Assembly: GCF_009674625.1 (NCBI RefSeq)
Contig: NZ_WKJQ01000001.1
Coordinates: 2,666,001 to 2,730,000, forward strand
Direction: 5' to 3'
Source of the DNA: Haloferax marinum
Lineage (GTDB): Archaea; Halobacteriota; Halobacteria; Halobacteriales; Haloferacaceae
Length of the DNA stretch: 64,000 nucleotides
Of this stretch, positions 53,292-62,361 are shown in pieces. Each line of letters begins with the position of its first letter. Within the stretch, counting starts at the first letter, position 1. The position numbers and the translations under genes were made by a program. The notes beneath the pieces are model-generated. The model searched no databases. It saw only the letters and a list, made by a program, of their open reading frames with translations, and was not told the DNA's origin.

Positions 53292-55040
53292 ATGTCAGAG
53301 GAGAATCGCAGTAGTAAGCCCTCCAACACCACGAACAAAGAGATTGCCGATTCGGACAATCATCCGGACGCACCAGACTCAGAACTCGGTGCGAAACGGA
53401 ACGGACTCGACCGTCGTTCGTTCCTGAAAGCGGCTGGTGCAGCCACCATCGCCACGGCAGGTGTGGCGTCCGGTGCCGCCTCCTCGGCCACGTCCCACGG
53501 CGGCATCACGTTCGACCGAGTAGTCAACGCCGTCGACGACCTCGGTATGGACCCCACCGGTTCCACGCCCATCGACTCTGCTTTCGAAGCCAACATCCAA
53601 ACTGGCACCCTCATCGAGTTCCCCCCAGGAACCTACCTCTTCGACCGCCACCACTACTACGACGGTGTGAGCCGATTCGGTATCCGCGGTACCGGGAGCA
53701 GCCACCGCGACGTCCAGTTCACCCCGACGAAAGACAGTGCGCTGTTGCTCATCGCTGGATTCGCTGGCTCCGGTATCCTCATCGACAACCTGTCGCTCCA
53801 ACAGCGGAACGACGAGACCACCGCGGCCGCAATCGGTCTCAACTCCCCCGACAACTCGCTGATTCGAGACGTCGAATGGCTCGGTGTCACGCCCGACGAC
53901 GACAACGGTCTCGACTTCAACCTGACGTACGCAACCACCGACATCAGCGGTGTCAACGTCGCTGAACGGATTACCCACGGCGTCGATGCGGAGTCTGTCG
54001 AAGTTCCGTACCCAGGTGGCGCACAGACGATTCGCGGCGGTCCGGGTCACGTTGGTGAACTCATCCTTCGCGACGCAGAACTGCGCAACGCCAACGAGAA
54101 CGCCACCCGCTACACCTCCGAAGGTGTACTCACCGTCGAAGGTGGCGTCTTCGCGAACAACCAGAACACCCAACTCCGGTTCAGCGCTGGCAACCACCCC
54201 TCGAAAGTCTCCAGCGCCCGCGGCGTTCACATCATCGTCGACGACCCTGAGACGCAGGTCTCGGCGTGTATCCAGTTAGACTCCAGTCCTGCTGCCGACT
54301 ACGGCGCAATCTTCGAAGACTGTGTCATCGAATCGATAAACGCGAAAGGCGACGGTGGTGGACGCGGTGTCATCGACTTCCCGACGTGGGGTGCACACGG
54401 GTCTGCCACGTTCCGTAACTGTGTCATCCGCAACGAGCGTCCGGGTCGGACGGTCAGCGGTGCTCGAATCGAGTCCGGACGCCCAGTTCCCGAGGAGACG
54501 GCGATTACCTTCGAGAACTGTTCGTTCACCGGGAACGGTGGCGGCTTCTACGCCCACTCCGACCGGTCGGGGTCCGTCATTCACAAATCGTGTGTCGACA
54601 TGCCCAACGCGGACATCACCGGGTTCAAAACGCAGAATGTCTCCTCGTCGAGTTGCCGGATTCCGTCTGACGTCCTCGGAGGGAGTAGCGGTGGCAGCAC
54701 CGACGATGGAAGCACCGACGGGAGTACGGGCGGAAGCACCGACGGAAGCACCACGCCAACGCTCCACACGTTCTCGATTCAGACGACCGAAGACGCACCG
54801 CTCGTTCAGTACTCGCTCACCGTCGACGGCGACGCTGCACGTGGGATGAACGCTGAAAAGAGCGACTTCCTCACGAATAGCGACGGTACGGTCCAGATAG
54901 ATGGATACGCCGCGAACGGGTCTGAAGACACGTACAACTACGTCGGAAGCATCGTCGCCTGGTCCGCCGATGTCGACGCACAGTATTACGACCTGTTCAT
55001 CGACGGTGAACCCGTCGACCCGTCCAGCCTGAACCAATAA
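53292..55040 (+). CDS. Tat-exported right-handed beta-helix protein
   Basis: The 582-residue protein has an extended acidic N-terminus and a Tat signal (DRRSFLKAAGAATIATAG, about residues 40-57). Residues ~75-460 form a right-handed parallel beta-helix as in pectate lyase/tail-spike families: DDLGMDPTGSTPIDSAF (the usual start), then PGTYLFDRHHYYDG, and repeated short turns. A GSTDDGSTDGSTGGSTDGS linker (~470-490) leads to a ~90-residue C-terminal domain. It is probably a secreted glycan-active or adhesive surface protein. No catalytic residues can be assigned. Confidence 0.85.
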   Translation: MSEENRSSKPSNTTNKEIADSDNHPDAPDSELGAKRNGLDRRSFLKAAGAATIATAGVASGAASSATSHGGITFDRVVNAVDDLGMDPTGSTPIDSAFEANIQTGTLIEFPPGTYLFDRHHYYDGVSRFGIRGTGSSHRDVQFTPTKDSALLLIAGFAGSGILIDNLSLQQRNDETTAAAIGLNSPDNSLIRDVEWLGVTPDDDNGLDFNLTYATTDISGVNVAERITHGVDAESVEVPYPGGAQTIRGGPGHVGELILRDAELRNANENATRYTSEGVLTVEGGVFANNQNTQLRFSAGNHPSKVSSARGVHIIVDDPETQVSACIQLDSSPAADYGAIFEDCVIESINAKGDGGGRGVIDFPTWGAHGSATFRNCVIRNERPGRTVSGARIESGRPVPEETAITFENCSFTGNGGGFYAHSDRSGSVIHKSCVDMPNADITGFKTQNVSSSSCRIPSDVLGGSSGGSTDDGSTDGSTGGSTDGSTTPTLHTFSIQTTEDAPLVQYSLTVDGDAARGMNAEKSDFLTNSDGTVQIDGYAANGSEDTYNYVGSIVAWSADVDAQYYDLFIDGEPVDPSSLNQ

Positions 55041-55448
55041 CACGACGAACCGGACCACCACACCGGTTGGTCTGACCACCACACCGGTTGGTCTGCTGTG
55101 AGTGACCGAACCCACGTCGTCGGTTCACTGCGCTCGACGAGTTCGGTTCTGTGAACACTCCCCGCCCGGTTCGAACCCAGACGCCACCGTCTGAGCGGTG
55201 TCGTTCTCGGACGACTGCGTTTCTTACTTTTTCGACGACAGAGCGGATTCGCTAGTTGTGTCTCTTGGTGTCGGAACTCATCGTCCCGTCCGGACAGCCA
55301 CTTTTCGAGAGTTAGAAAGATACTAACCGGTAGTGTGGTCGTTCGCCGATGCACGATTAGATTCCGGCCACCCTGTTCTGTCCAGGTAGCGGTTCGGGGC
55401 GTGCAACCGGCCCATAACTAACCCTTCTTGACGAGTGCTAGTCGGTAT
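55041..55448. other. Intergenic region with repeats
   Basis: This 408-base gap contains the tandem repeat at 55053-55094 close to the upstream stop. A TATA-like CATAACTAACCC at ~55412 lies ~35 bases before the next ATG. The rest shows no gene. Confidence 0.45.
55053..55094 (+). repeat. 21-base tandem duplication after a stop codon
   Basis: Two exact 21-base units (GACCACCACACCGG then TTGGTCT) sit 12 bases after the beta-helix protein's stop. Each unit contains an imperfect palindrome, ACCACCACACCGGTTGGT. It resembles the other stop-proximal duplications in the window. Confidence 0.85.
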
Positions 55449-57254
55449 ATGCAGCTCCCGTCCAGCACTAGTGACCGGTGGTCGAAGTTGCTGGGTATCG
55501 CCGGATTTAGCAGTCTCACTCTGGCAATCCTCGTCGCCCACCGGAATCCGACAACAGCGTACGAGTTGTCTATCTACACGTCGACGCCAGCCCTGTTTTG
55601 GGTCGGTGTCGTCGCCGCGTTTCTCTCGGCAGTCGCTCTCTCGCTCACCACGAAGAACAGTCAGCTCCGCCGATTCGGACTGGTTCTCGGGGGGCTCTCT
55701 AGCTTTGCAGTCATCTCTCTGTCGATAACTCGTGGCTACTTCTTCCAGGGGATTCACGACTCGGTGACGCACGTCGGAGTGACGAATGGGTTGCTCACCG
55801 GGAGGTTGACCCCATTCGAAACGGTCTATCCGGCGCTACACACCGTCTCTGCGTTCCTCAGTACGATGGCAGGGCTCTCCGCGTGGCAGTCGACGTTCCT
55901 CGTCCCGTTGTTTATCACCGCCGGCATCTTCTTCGTGTTCGTTCCGCTCGTGGTTCGGGCACTCCTCGGGAACGAGGCGGCGTTGACCGTGGGCGCATTC
56001 TCCGCGTTTCTACTCATTCCACTCCACCAACTCGCAGCGACGACTCGTCCTCACCCGAGTAGTCAGGCGACGCTGTTCGCCCCGATAGTGGTGTTCTTCT
56101 TGATCGTGTACCTTCGGTCCCCCAAATCGAGTGGTCTCTTTGGAACTTCGACGTCGGTCGCTGTCGCACTCCTCCTCTCAGTCTTCGCACTGATTCTGTA
56201 CCACCCAATGCAGGCGTTGAACGTCGTCGCGTTGTTCGTCGTGATTAGTGTGTTCCAGTTCTTCTTCAGCAAGCGAAACACCACTCTAACCAGATGGAAC
56301 CACCGGCCACTGTATCCCATCGTCATCTCTCTGTCTGTGGCCGCGTACTTCCTGTGGATAGTGCAGTTCCCAGGTCTCATTACCATCGCACAAGGGGGCG
56401 TCGGCTCTGTCATAGACTTCTTGGCTGGGTCCTCCACCACCCCCGGTTCTGCCATTCAATCGCAGTCGTCTTCCCTCCGAGCGATTGGGTCGAGTCCCAC
56501 GACGGTGTTCCTCAGGTTGTTCGCGGTGAGTACCATCTACATCGCCGTGTCGGGAGTGGTCGTGATTGGGACGGTCGCAGGAATCCTCAAAATCCGGTCC
56601 AAGCCCGTCGATACGAACCGACTGATAGTCTATTTCACCGGTGGGCTAATCGCGATGGGTGGAATCTTCGGCATCTACGTCGTCGGGAACGTCGGGCAGT
56701 ACTTCTTCCGGCAGGCTAGCTTTATGATGTTGATTGCGACGATTATCGGTGCCGTGGGAGTCGCGTACGGTGCGAGCGTCGTCTCGAACACGCGACTGCG
56801 CAAAGCGGTCGTCCCGGCGTTGGTCATCGGCTTTACCCTCCTGTTCGTCCTCTCGTCGCTCACGCTCTACAACTCGCCGTACATATTCAGAGCGAACCAG
56901 CAAATCACCGAGGCTCGAATCGTCGGGTACGACGCGACGTTCGACATCACCAGCGAGGAGGCGATTATCTCTGGCGTCCAAGAGGAACCGGAGCGATACT
57001 ACCAGGCCATGGTTGGCTTCAACGATGGCGGCAGACTCGACGGCGCGATTGGTAATAGTACGCAGATTACGCAGCTACAAGCCCAACAGCAGGACGACTG
57101 GTATCTCGTCATCACCCGAAACACGTACGTCCGAGAGCTCACGGTCTACAAAGAACACCGATTCTCCACGTCGGACCTCGGCTCCCTCCAGCACCAAGCC
57201 GACGTGAATCACGTGTTTTCGAACGGGGACCTCGACCTGTATTACATCCCGTAA
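55449..57254 (+). CDS. Large polytopic membrane protein with extracellular tail
   Basis: The 601-residue protein has about 12 helices followed by a ~100-residue hydrophilic tail (ITEARIVGYDATFDITSEEAII to the end). Loops such as TRGYFFQGIHDSVTHVGVTNGLL and GRLTPFETVYPALHTVSAF resemble the first extracytoplasmic loop of membrane glycosyltransferases in the GT-C class, where an acidic residue is catalytic. I could not confirm that motif. It is probably a glycan transferase or polymerase-type protein of the surface locus. I chose ATG 55449, after a TATA-like element at ~55412. Confidence 0.75.
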   Translation: MQLPSSTSDRWSKLLGIAGFSSLTLAILVAHRNPTTAYELSIYTSTPALFWVGVVAAFLSAVALSLTTKNSQLRRFGLVLGGLSSFAVISLSITRGYFFQGIHDSVTHVGVTNGLLTGRLTPFETVYPALHTVSAFLSTMAGLSAWQSTFLVPLFITAGIFFVFVPLVVRALLGNEAALTVGAFSAFLLIPLHQLAATTRPHPSSQATLFAPIVVFFLIVYLRSPKSSGLFGTSTSVAVALLLSVFALILYHPMQALNVVALFVVISVFQFFFSKRNTTLTRWNHRPLYPIVISLSVAAYFLWIVQFPGLITIAQGGVGSVIDFLAGSSTTPGSAIQSQSSSLRAIGSSPTTVFLRLFAVSTIYIAVSGVVVIGTVAGILKIRSKPVDTNRLIVYFTGGLIAMGGIFGIYVVGNVGQYFFRQASFMMLIATIIGAVGVAYGASVVSNTRLRKAVVPALVIGFTLLFVLSSLTLYNSPYIFRANQQITEARIVGYDATFDITSEEAIISGVQEEPERYYQAMVGFNDGGRLDGAIGNSTQITQLQAQQQDDWYLVITRNTYVRELTVYKEHRFSTSDLGSLQHQADVNHVFSNGDLDLYYIP

Positions 57255-57572
57255 TCGGGGTCGCTCTCGTTGGGCAGTGAACGATTTCTCTCATCGCTCG
57301 TCGGCTGCGACTTCCGGGCTCGACGCTCAACGCGGTGACGAATTCACTCGACGCAGGTGGGTTCTCGTCGGAGTCCTGACGGACTAGCTGTGCGGTAAGT
57401 CAGTCGGTACTGTACCGCGAGGCGAGCGGAGCGAGCGCTCGCGGGAAGTTTTTGGTCCACCGTGAGACGCGATGCGTCTCACGAGTCACCGTTCGCGTTC
57501 GCTCACGGTGACAGATTTTTGCGAGGAGACTGTCGCTCAGAGAGCGATAGTCGACGAAGTAAAAAGGTGGAG
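57255..57572. repeat. Hairpin cluster between convergent genes
   Basis: Several palindromes lie close together: GTGAGACGC-GAT-GCGTCTCAC (57462-57482), GTCACCGT with ACGGTGAC (57486-57511), TCGCTC-AGA-GAGCGA (within 57530-57550), and GCGAGCGGAGCGAGCGCTCGC at ~57422-57442. T-runs (AGTTTTTGG at ~57448 and GATTTTTGCG at ~57514) follow. They may terminate the membrane-protein mRNA from one side and the tRNA-Pro transcript from the other. Confidence 0.6.
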
Positions 57573-57643
57573 TGGGACCGCTGAGAGTCGAACTCAGGTC
57601 CTACCGACCCCATCGGCAGAGGATACCACTACCCCACGGTCCC
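57573..57643 (-). tRNA. tRNA-Pro (GGG)
   Basis: On the minus strand the acceptor GGGACCG pairs with CGGTCCC; the anticodon arm TGCCG-ATGGGGT-CGGTA shows anticodon GGG; the T-arm is CTGAG-TTCGACT-CTCAG; the discriminator is A. CCA is not encoded and there is no intron. A TATA-like GGCTTAACCCC lies ~50 bases upstream. The tRNA 3' end faces the surface-glycan segment. Confidence 0.95.
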
Positions 57644-57770
57644 AGGGTGCATTCAAAGCGATGTGTGTCTCGGGGTTAAGCCCTTCGTTTCGTCGTCGGA
57701 CTGCGGCGGGCTGTCGTGTGACCTAATCGCACGTCGGAAGGAGAATTGTTCCAAAGACCGTCGGCAGAAC

Positions 57771-58640
57771 TCAGACCAACACGCGCTCTAACGAGACGAC
57801 GATTCCGGAGTCGGCGTCGGCGTCGCCGACGAGTTCCCCGAGACAGACGGCCGACCCATTCTCGGTGTAGCACGCGACGAGGTCACCACGGGAGGCGTCG
57901 GCGTCCACGTCGAACACGCCGGGGGCGTAGACCGGGGCACCGTTTGCGACTTCGCGGGCGGCGCTGTTGGCAATCGTCACCGATGGAATGTGCGTCAGTG
58001 CGCGTTCGGCGGGGAAGACGAGGTCACGAATCCACGACTCGTCACCGTCTTCGGCGAAGACGAGGGCGTCTTGCAGGTCGTGGAGGTCGACGAGGTCTGA
58101 GTCGTCGAACGGGTCGGTCGCGGTTCGGCGCAGATGACCCATGTGGCCGCCAGTTCCGAGTGCGAGACCGAGGTCGTGACAGAGTTTTCGGATGTAGGTT
58201 CCCGACTCACACCGGATGCGGAGGAGTGCCTGTCGGTCCTTCACTTCGAGCAGGTCGAGGTCGTAAATCTCGCGGACGCGAAGGCGACGCGAGACGGCCG
58301 ATTTCCGGGGCGGTTTCTGGTAGAGTTTGGTCTCGAACTCTGCGACGGTCGATTCGATGTCTGCGGGTGCAGGGCCGTGGAGTTCGAGGACCGAGACGTA
58401 CTCTTTGGAGCCTTCGAGAAAGACCTGCGCCATGCGGGTCGCGTCGTCGAGGAGAGTCGGGAGACAGCCAGTCACTTTCGGGTCGAGCGTTCCCGAGTGG
58501 GCGGCTCGGTCGAGGCCGGCCATGTCGCGGACCCACCCAGTCACCTGGTGGGCCGACGGCCCCGGTGGCTTGTCGAGGTTGACGACGCCGAACGAGAGGA
58601 GTTCGTCGACGCTTCGGTCTTCGGGTGGGGTTCGGAGCAT
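57771..58640 (-). CDS. truB: tRNA/rRNA pseudouridine synthase Cbf5 (TruB family)
   Basis: The 289-residue protein is the archaeal Cbf5/TruB type. The catalytic Asp is Asp53 in HSGTLDPKVTG. Other landmarks are KPPRKSAVSRRLRVREIYDL, RIRCESGTYIRKLCHDLG and a C-terminal PUA domain (ANGAPVYAPGVFDVDADASRGDLV). In archaea it modifies U55 of tRNA and, with Nop10, Gar1 and L7Ae guided by H/ACA RNAs, rRNA. It starts two bases after the cmk stop and is the last gene of the conserved adk-EMC3-cmk-cbf5 order. Confidence 0.94.
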   Translation of the reverse strand: MLRTPPEDRSVDELLSFGVVNLDKPPGPSAHQVTGWVRDMAGLDRAAHSGTLDPKVTGCLPTLLDDATRMAQVFLEGSKEYVSVLELHGPAPADIESTVAEFETKLYQKPPRKSAVSRRLRVREIYDLDLLEVKDRQALLRIRCESGTYIRKLCHDLGLALGTGGHMGHLRRTATDPFDDSDLVDLHDLQDALVFAEDGDESWIRDLVFPAERALTHIPSVTIANSAAREVANGAPVYAPGVFDVDADASRGDLVACYTENGSAVCLGELVGDADADSGIVVSLERVLV

Positions 58641-58642
58641 GG

Positions 58643-59221
58643 TTAGAAGTCGTAGCGGACGCCTTCGACGGGATACTTGCCTTCGTCGTCGTCGGGGTCG
58701 TAGGCTTCGACGGCCGACGTGATGATTTCAGTCACTTCACTTTCCCCCCACCGAGCAGTGTTCAGCGAGATGTCGTAGATAGAGAGGTCTGAGAAGTCGA
58801 TGTTGTAGTATTCCATGTACCGTTTCGCCTCGCTGGCCTCGCGAGTGACGGTCTCTTCGCGCGCGACGTCTACGGCCTTGTCCTCTCGGTCGGCGATTCG
58901 TTCTGCGCGAACGTCGACTGGAGCGTCGAGCCAGAATCGCAGGTCCGCTTCGTCGCCCGCGAGCCAGCCAGCGAGTCGGGATTCGAGGAGGACGTCGTCG
59001 CGTTCGACTGCGATAGAACGGAGGCGTCGGTCGAGGTCACGGTCGATTTGGTCGTCTTCCTCGGCGAGTTTGTTGAACTCGACGGCGGACATGTCACGCT
59101 CGGCGGCGAGTTGACGGAAGATGTCGCCACCACTGATGTGTTCGAGGTCGAACGCCGCGGCGAGTGCGGCCGCCGTCGTGCTCTTTCCGCTGCCCGGTGG
59201 CCCGGAGACAGTCAGTAACAT
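58643..59221 (-). CDS. cmk: Cytidylate kinase
   Basis: The 192-residue enzyme phosphorylates CMP and dCMP. The start [21 protein letters not shown] is the Walker A loop; [15 protein letters not shown] and [22 protein letters not shown] follow. It is the archaeal type of Cmk. The start at 59221 is supported by a TATA-like CTTTTAGGC on the minus strand ~27 bases upstream; an ATG two codons earlier (59227) is less likely. cbf5 follows after two bases. Confidence 0.94.
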   Translation of the reverse strand: MLLTVSGPPGSGKSTTAAALAAAFDLEHISGGDIFRQLAAERDMSAVEFNKLAEEDDQIDRDLDRRLRSIAVERDDVLLESRLAGWLAGDEADLRFWLDAPVDVRAERIADREDKAVDVAREETVTREASEAKRYMEYYNIDFSDLSIYDISLNTARWGESEVTEIITSAVEAYDPDDDEGKYPVEGVRYDF

Positions 59222-59327
59222 ATCCATGCTCCGTGGGGTTGCCTAAAAGAGGTTATCGTTGGCGACGGCCCCTGTGGGGCCTTCTCACGCCGGTCGAGGG
59301 GGGAGAAGTGAGACGTTGGACGGTGGC

Positions 59328-60248
59328 TTACGACGTCGAGGGCGTCATGTCGATGTTGAGCCCTTTGCGGATAATCTGGGTGAAGCCCATCGAGCAGAGG
59401 AAGTACCAGACAATCCACGCCTGCATCGGACCGACGACACCGTCTTTCCACGCGACTTCCCCGACCAGCGGGAGCACGAGGGGTTCGAGCGAGACGTGTG
59501 GTTGGGCGTTCGCGCCGCCGACACCGATGGCCCAGTACATCCAGAGGAACACCGGGATGGTGAGGAACATAATCCACACCATCGGGCGGAACTGCTCTTT
59601 GAACATGCCCATCTGGTCGCCCATCGCTTCCATCTGTTCTTCTTGAATTTTCTCCAGTGCAGCGTCGTCGTCGTTCGCACGGGCCTCCTTCTGTCGCTTC
59701 TGGATGTCCTTCATCCGCTCTTGGTAGACGGACATCTTCTCCATGTCCATGAGGTTCGCCTGCAGGAGCGTGGAGTAGAGACCAGTGGCGAGTGCGAGGA
59801 CCATCACGACGGCGTAGAACGGGAGCAACTCGGCCAGCGGACCGAGTGCGACGTCCATGACCCCGCCGATGACGTTGCGAACCTCGGCGACCGAGTAGCC
59901 GAGGAACAAGCCGACAGTCACGACTGCCGCGCCCTTGTCGTACTTCGACCACGAGGAGTCACCGGTGTCAGTCGACGAGGAAGACGAACTCGACGACCCG
60001 GACGACGAGTCACTGTCTTCGAGGCCGGCGCGGGTCGCCGCTACATCTGCGAGTCGGAACCCTTCGTCGCCATCGACGAGAATACCTTTCTCGATGAGAC
60101 GGCCCCACTGGCCGCTCGTGAGCTCGTCGCGGACGTCGGCCCACTCGACTTCGCCGTCGTCCGCCCGTTCGAGGACGGTCTCGACGGCGGCGCGCATGTC
60201 GGAGTCCGAACCGACGAGGGAACGCACCTTAGATTCGATTCGTGCCAT
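59328..60248 (-). CDS. EMC3/TMCO1 family (DUF106) membrane protein insertase
   Basis: The 306-residue protein belongs to the Oxa1/YidC/EMC3 superfamily (DUF106), which inserts proteins into membranes. The N-terminal ~90 residues are a cytoplasmic helical extension, followed by a Ser-rich linker (SSSGSSSSSSSSTD). The core has three main helices (PFYAVVMVLALATGLYSTLLQ; FRPMVWIMFLTIPVFLWMYWA; QAWIVWYFLCSMGFTQIIRK) and a coiled-coil loop (MKDIQKRQKEARANDDDAALEKIQEEQMEAMGD). It is part of the conserved gene block next to adk. Confidence 0.92.
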   Translation of the reverse strand: MARIESKVRSLVGSDSDMRAAVETVLERADDGEVEWADVRDELTSGQWGRLIEKGILVDGDEGFRLADVAATRAGLEDSDSSSGSSSSSSSSTDTGDSSWSKYDKGAAVVTVGLFLGYSVAEVRNVIGGVMDVALGPLAELLPFYAVVMVLALATGLYSTLLQANLMDMEKMSVYQERMKDIQKRQKEARANDDDAALEKIQEEQMEAMGDQMGMFKEQFRPMVWIMFLTIPVFLWMYWAIGVGGANAQPHVSLEPLVLPLVGEVAWKDGVVGPMQAWIVWYFLCSMGFTQIIRKGLNIDMTPSTS

Positions 60249-60425
60249 TACCGCCCCTTTAGCAACCGGCCGTTATCAAGGTTTTACTCTGCGGGCGAGA
60301 ACACGCACGACTGGAGATGCGGCGTCCCGGCCGACAGAGGTGCGAAAAAAGCCGAATCAGTGGTTCGGTTACGCGTCGTCGACGACGTCACCGAAACTCA
60401 GAGCGTTCTGGTTGTTCGTCGAGTC

Positions 60426-61049
60426 TTACGACTCGATGGTGGCGGCGATGTCGTCGAACACTTCGTCCGGCGTCTGTTCGCCGTCGATTTCGACGAGGAC
60501 GCCTTCGTCGCGGTAGTGCTCGATGACCGGTGCGGTGTTCTCTTCGAAGACCGAGAGACGCTCACGGACGGTCTCTTCGGTGTCGTCGTCGCGCTGGGCG
60601 AGTTCGCTGCCACACTCGTCACACACGCCTTCTTCTTCCGGTTGGTTGAACTTGACGTGGAAGTTGGTTCCGCACTCGGAACAGACGCGTCGGCCGGTGA
60701 GTCGCTCGACGAGTTCGCTCTCGGCAACCTTCAGATAGAGGACTGCGTCGAGGTCCGTAATCTCCGTGAGGTACTCTGCCTGCGAGAGATTCCGTGGGTA
60801 GCCGTCGAGGACGTAGCCGTCTGCGTCTTCGAGTGCCGCGCGGACGATCTCGTTGACGACTGCGTCGGGGACGAGTTCTCCCTTCTCCATGAACGACCGA
60901 GGCGTGCCGTACTCGGTTTCCATATCCTTGTTCGCACGAAGTGCGTCACCGGTCGTGACGTGTTCGATGTCGTACTTCTCGGCGAGTTGCTTCGACTGCG
61001 TGCCCTTGCCCGCGCCAGGAGCGCCGAGCAGGAGGATGCGCTTGCCCAT
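60426..61049 (-). CDS. adk: Adenylate kinase
   Basis: The 207-residue kinase interconverts ATP, AMP and ADP. Start [22 protein letters not shown] is the P-loop (residues 9-17). The NMP-binding region [13 protein letters not shown], the [13 protein letters not shown] motif and the LID with a four-Cys zinc finger ([12 protein letters not shown]...CDECG) are present. The ATG at 61049 is just downstream of a TATA-like CACTATATGC (minus strand, ~61071-61081), so the mRNA is probably leaderless; a longer N-terminal frame is not conserved. Confidence 0.96.
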   Translation of the reverse strand: MGKRILLLGAPGAGKGTQSKQLAEKYDIEHVTTGDALRANKDMETEYGTPRSFMEKGELVPDAVVNEIVRAALEDADGYVLDGYPRNLSQAEYLTEITDLDAVLYLKVAESELVERLTGRRVCSECGTNFHVKFNQPEEEGVCDECGSELAQRDDDTEETVRERLSVFEENTAPVIEHYRDEGVLVEIDGEQTPDEVFDDIAATIES

Positions 61050-61314
61050 ATCGACTACCATCCAGCGAGAGCATATAGTGTTGAAGATACCAACCCAGAT
61101 ATGCGACGACTTGGGTCGGAGAAAAGGGCAAATATCGCTCGTTCGTTCCAGTGATTTGCCTGACAATACCCCACACGAACGCAGATTTCGGTGAATGTTG
61201 CCGGCTTCTACGGTGCAGAGCGACACGTTCAACGGCCCCTCGCTCGTCTCGTCGAGTGATGCGTGACGTGCCACTGGAAGCACCGAGTCTGACCGGTCTC
61301 TCTGTCACCGGACT

Positions 61315-62310
61315 GTGAGCAAGATGGTAGCGGGCCGTATTCAGCGACTCCTCCCCGGCTTGGGTCTCCTCGTCGTCCTCGCAGGGGTGGCAACACTCGT
61401 CGCAGGCGTCGTTCCAGGAGTCAACGCACTCTTGCTGGGCGTCTTCTTCGGCGCGGTCGTCGCCAACACCGTCGGCGTCCCCGACTGGGCGAAACCGGGT
61501 GTCGATACACAAACGGTGCTTCTGGAGGCGGGTATCGTCCTCCTCGGTGCTCGTATCGCCCTCGACGAACTCGTCGCGTCCGGGCCACTAGTTATCGGTC
61601 TCGTCGTTGTGACCGTCGTCGTGAGCATCGCGCTCGTCGAAGTGGTCGCCGGGCGGGGATTCGGACTCACGGCCAAGACCAGTTCGCTCCTCGCTGCAGG
61701 GGCGAGTGTCTGCGGTGTCTCGGCGGCGACCGCCATCGCAGGGACCATCGATGCCGACGGGGAGTCGCTCGCGCACGTCGTCGCGACGGTTCTGCTGTTC
61801 GACGCGATTACGCTCGCCGTGTTCCCCGTTGCCGGAGAGATACTCCCGCTCACTGGCCAGCAGTTCGGTGTCTGGGCCGGTCTGAGCATGTTCAGCACTG
61901 GACCGGTCACCGCGGCAGGGTTCGCTCACTCCGAGGTCGCAGGACAGTGGGCGACGGTGACGAAACTCGCACGTAACTCGATGCTCGGTGCAGTCGCGCT
62001 CTGGTACGCTGCCCGGTATGCGAGCCCCGACTCTGGAGGCGTGAAGGCCGTCGTCGACGGAATCCCTGCGTTCCTCGTCGGGTTCGTGTTGGTTGCCATC
62101 CTCGCAAACGTTGGGCTGTTCTCCACCGGCACGCTGGCGGGTATCGACACTGCTAGCGATACGCTGTTCGCACTCGCGTTCGTCGGCCTCGGCCTCGACA
62201 TCCGTCTCGACGCGATGCGCGAGACAGGCGTCTCTCCCGCGTTCGTCCTCGCAGTGCAACTACTCGCTATCAGCACAGTGAGCCTCGCCGCAGTGATGCT
62301 GTTCATCTGA
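61315..62310 (+). CDS. YeiH family (UPF0324) putative sulfate exporter
   Basis: The 331-residue protein has about ten helices. Signatures are LLEAGIVLLGARIAL near residue 60, SSLLAAGASVCGVSAATAIAG, FSTGPVTAAGFAHSE, and FVGLGLDIRLDAMRETG. This matches the YeiH/UPF0324 family; export of sulfate or related anions has been proposed. A start at ATG 61324 (MVAGRIQ) is as likely as GTG 61315. No regulator is adjacent. Confidence 0.88.
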   Translation: MSKMVAGRIQRLLPGLGLLVVLAGVATLVAGVVPGVNALLLGVFFGAVVANTVGVPDWAKPGVDTQTVLLEAGIVLLGARIALDELVASGPLVIGLVVVTVVVSIALVEVVAGRGFGLTAKTSSLLAAGASVCGVSAATAIAGTIDADGESLAHVVATVLLFDAITLAVFPVAGEILPLTGQQFGVWAGLSMFSTGPVTAAGFAHSEVAGQWATVTKLARNSMLGAVALWYAARYASPDSGGVKAVVDGIPAFLVGFVLVAILANVGLFSTGTLAGIDTASDTLFALAFVGLGLDIRLDAMRETGVSPAFVLAVQLLAISTVSLAAVMLFI

Positions 62311-62361
62311 CCACCGCGACGACGCGGGCGGTTTTTGTACCGAGCGACAGTAGCCACGAGC

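Noticed and set aside
46898..57643. Integrated mobile element at tRNA-Pro
   Set aside because: The tRNA orientation fits, but I see no integrase, no relaxase or replication gene and no second copy of the tRNA 3' end at the left side. It may be an island, but not a demonstrable integrated element.
59259..61154. 631-codon open frame on the plus strand
   Set aside because: It is antisense to cmk, the EMC3-family gene and adk, which are all clearly real on the minus strand.
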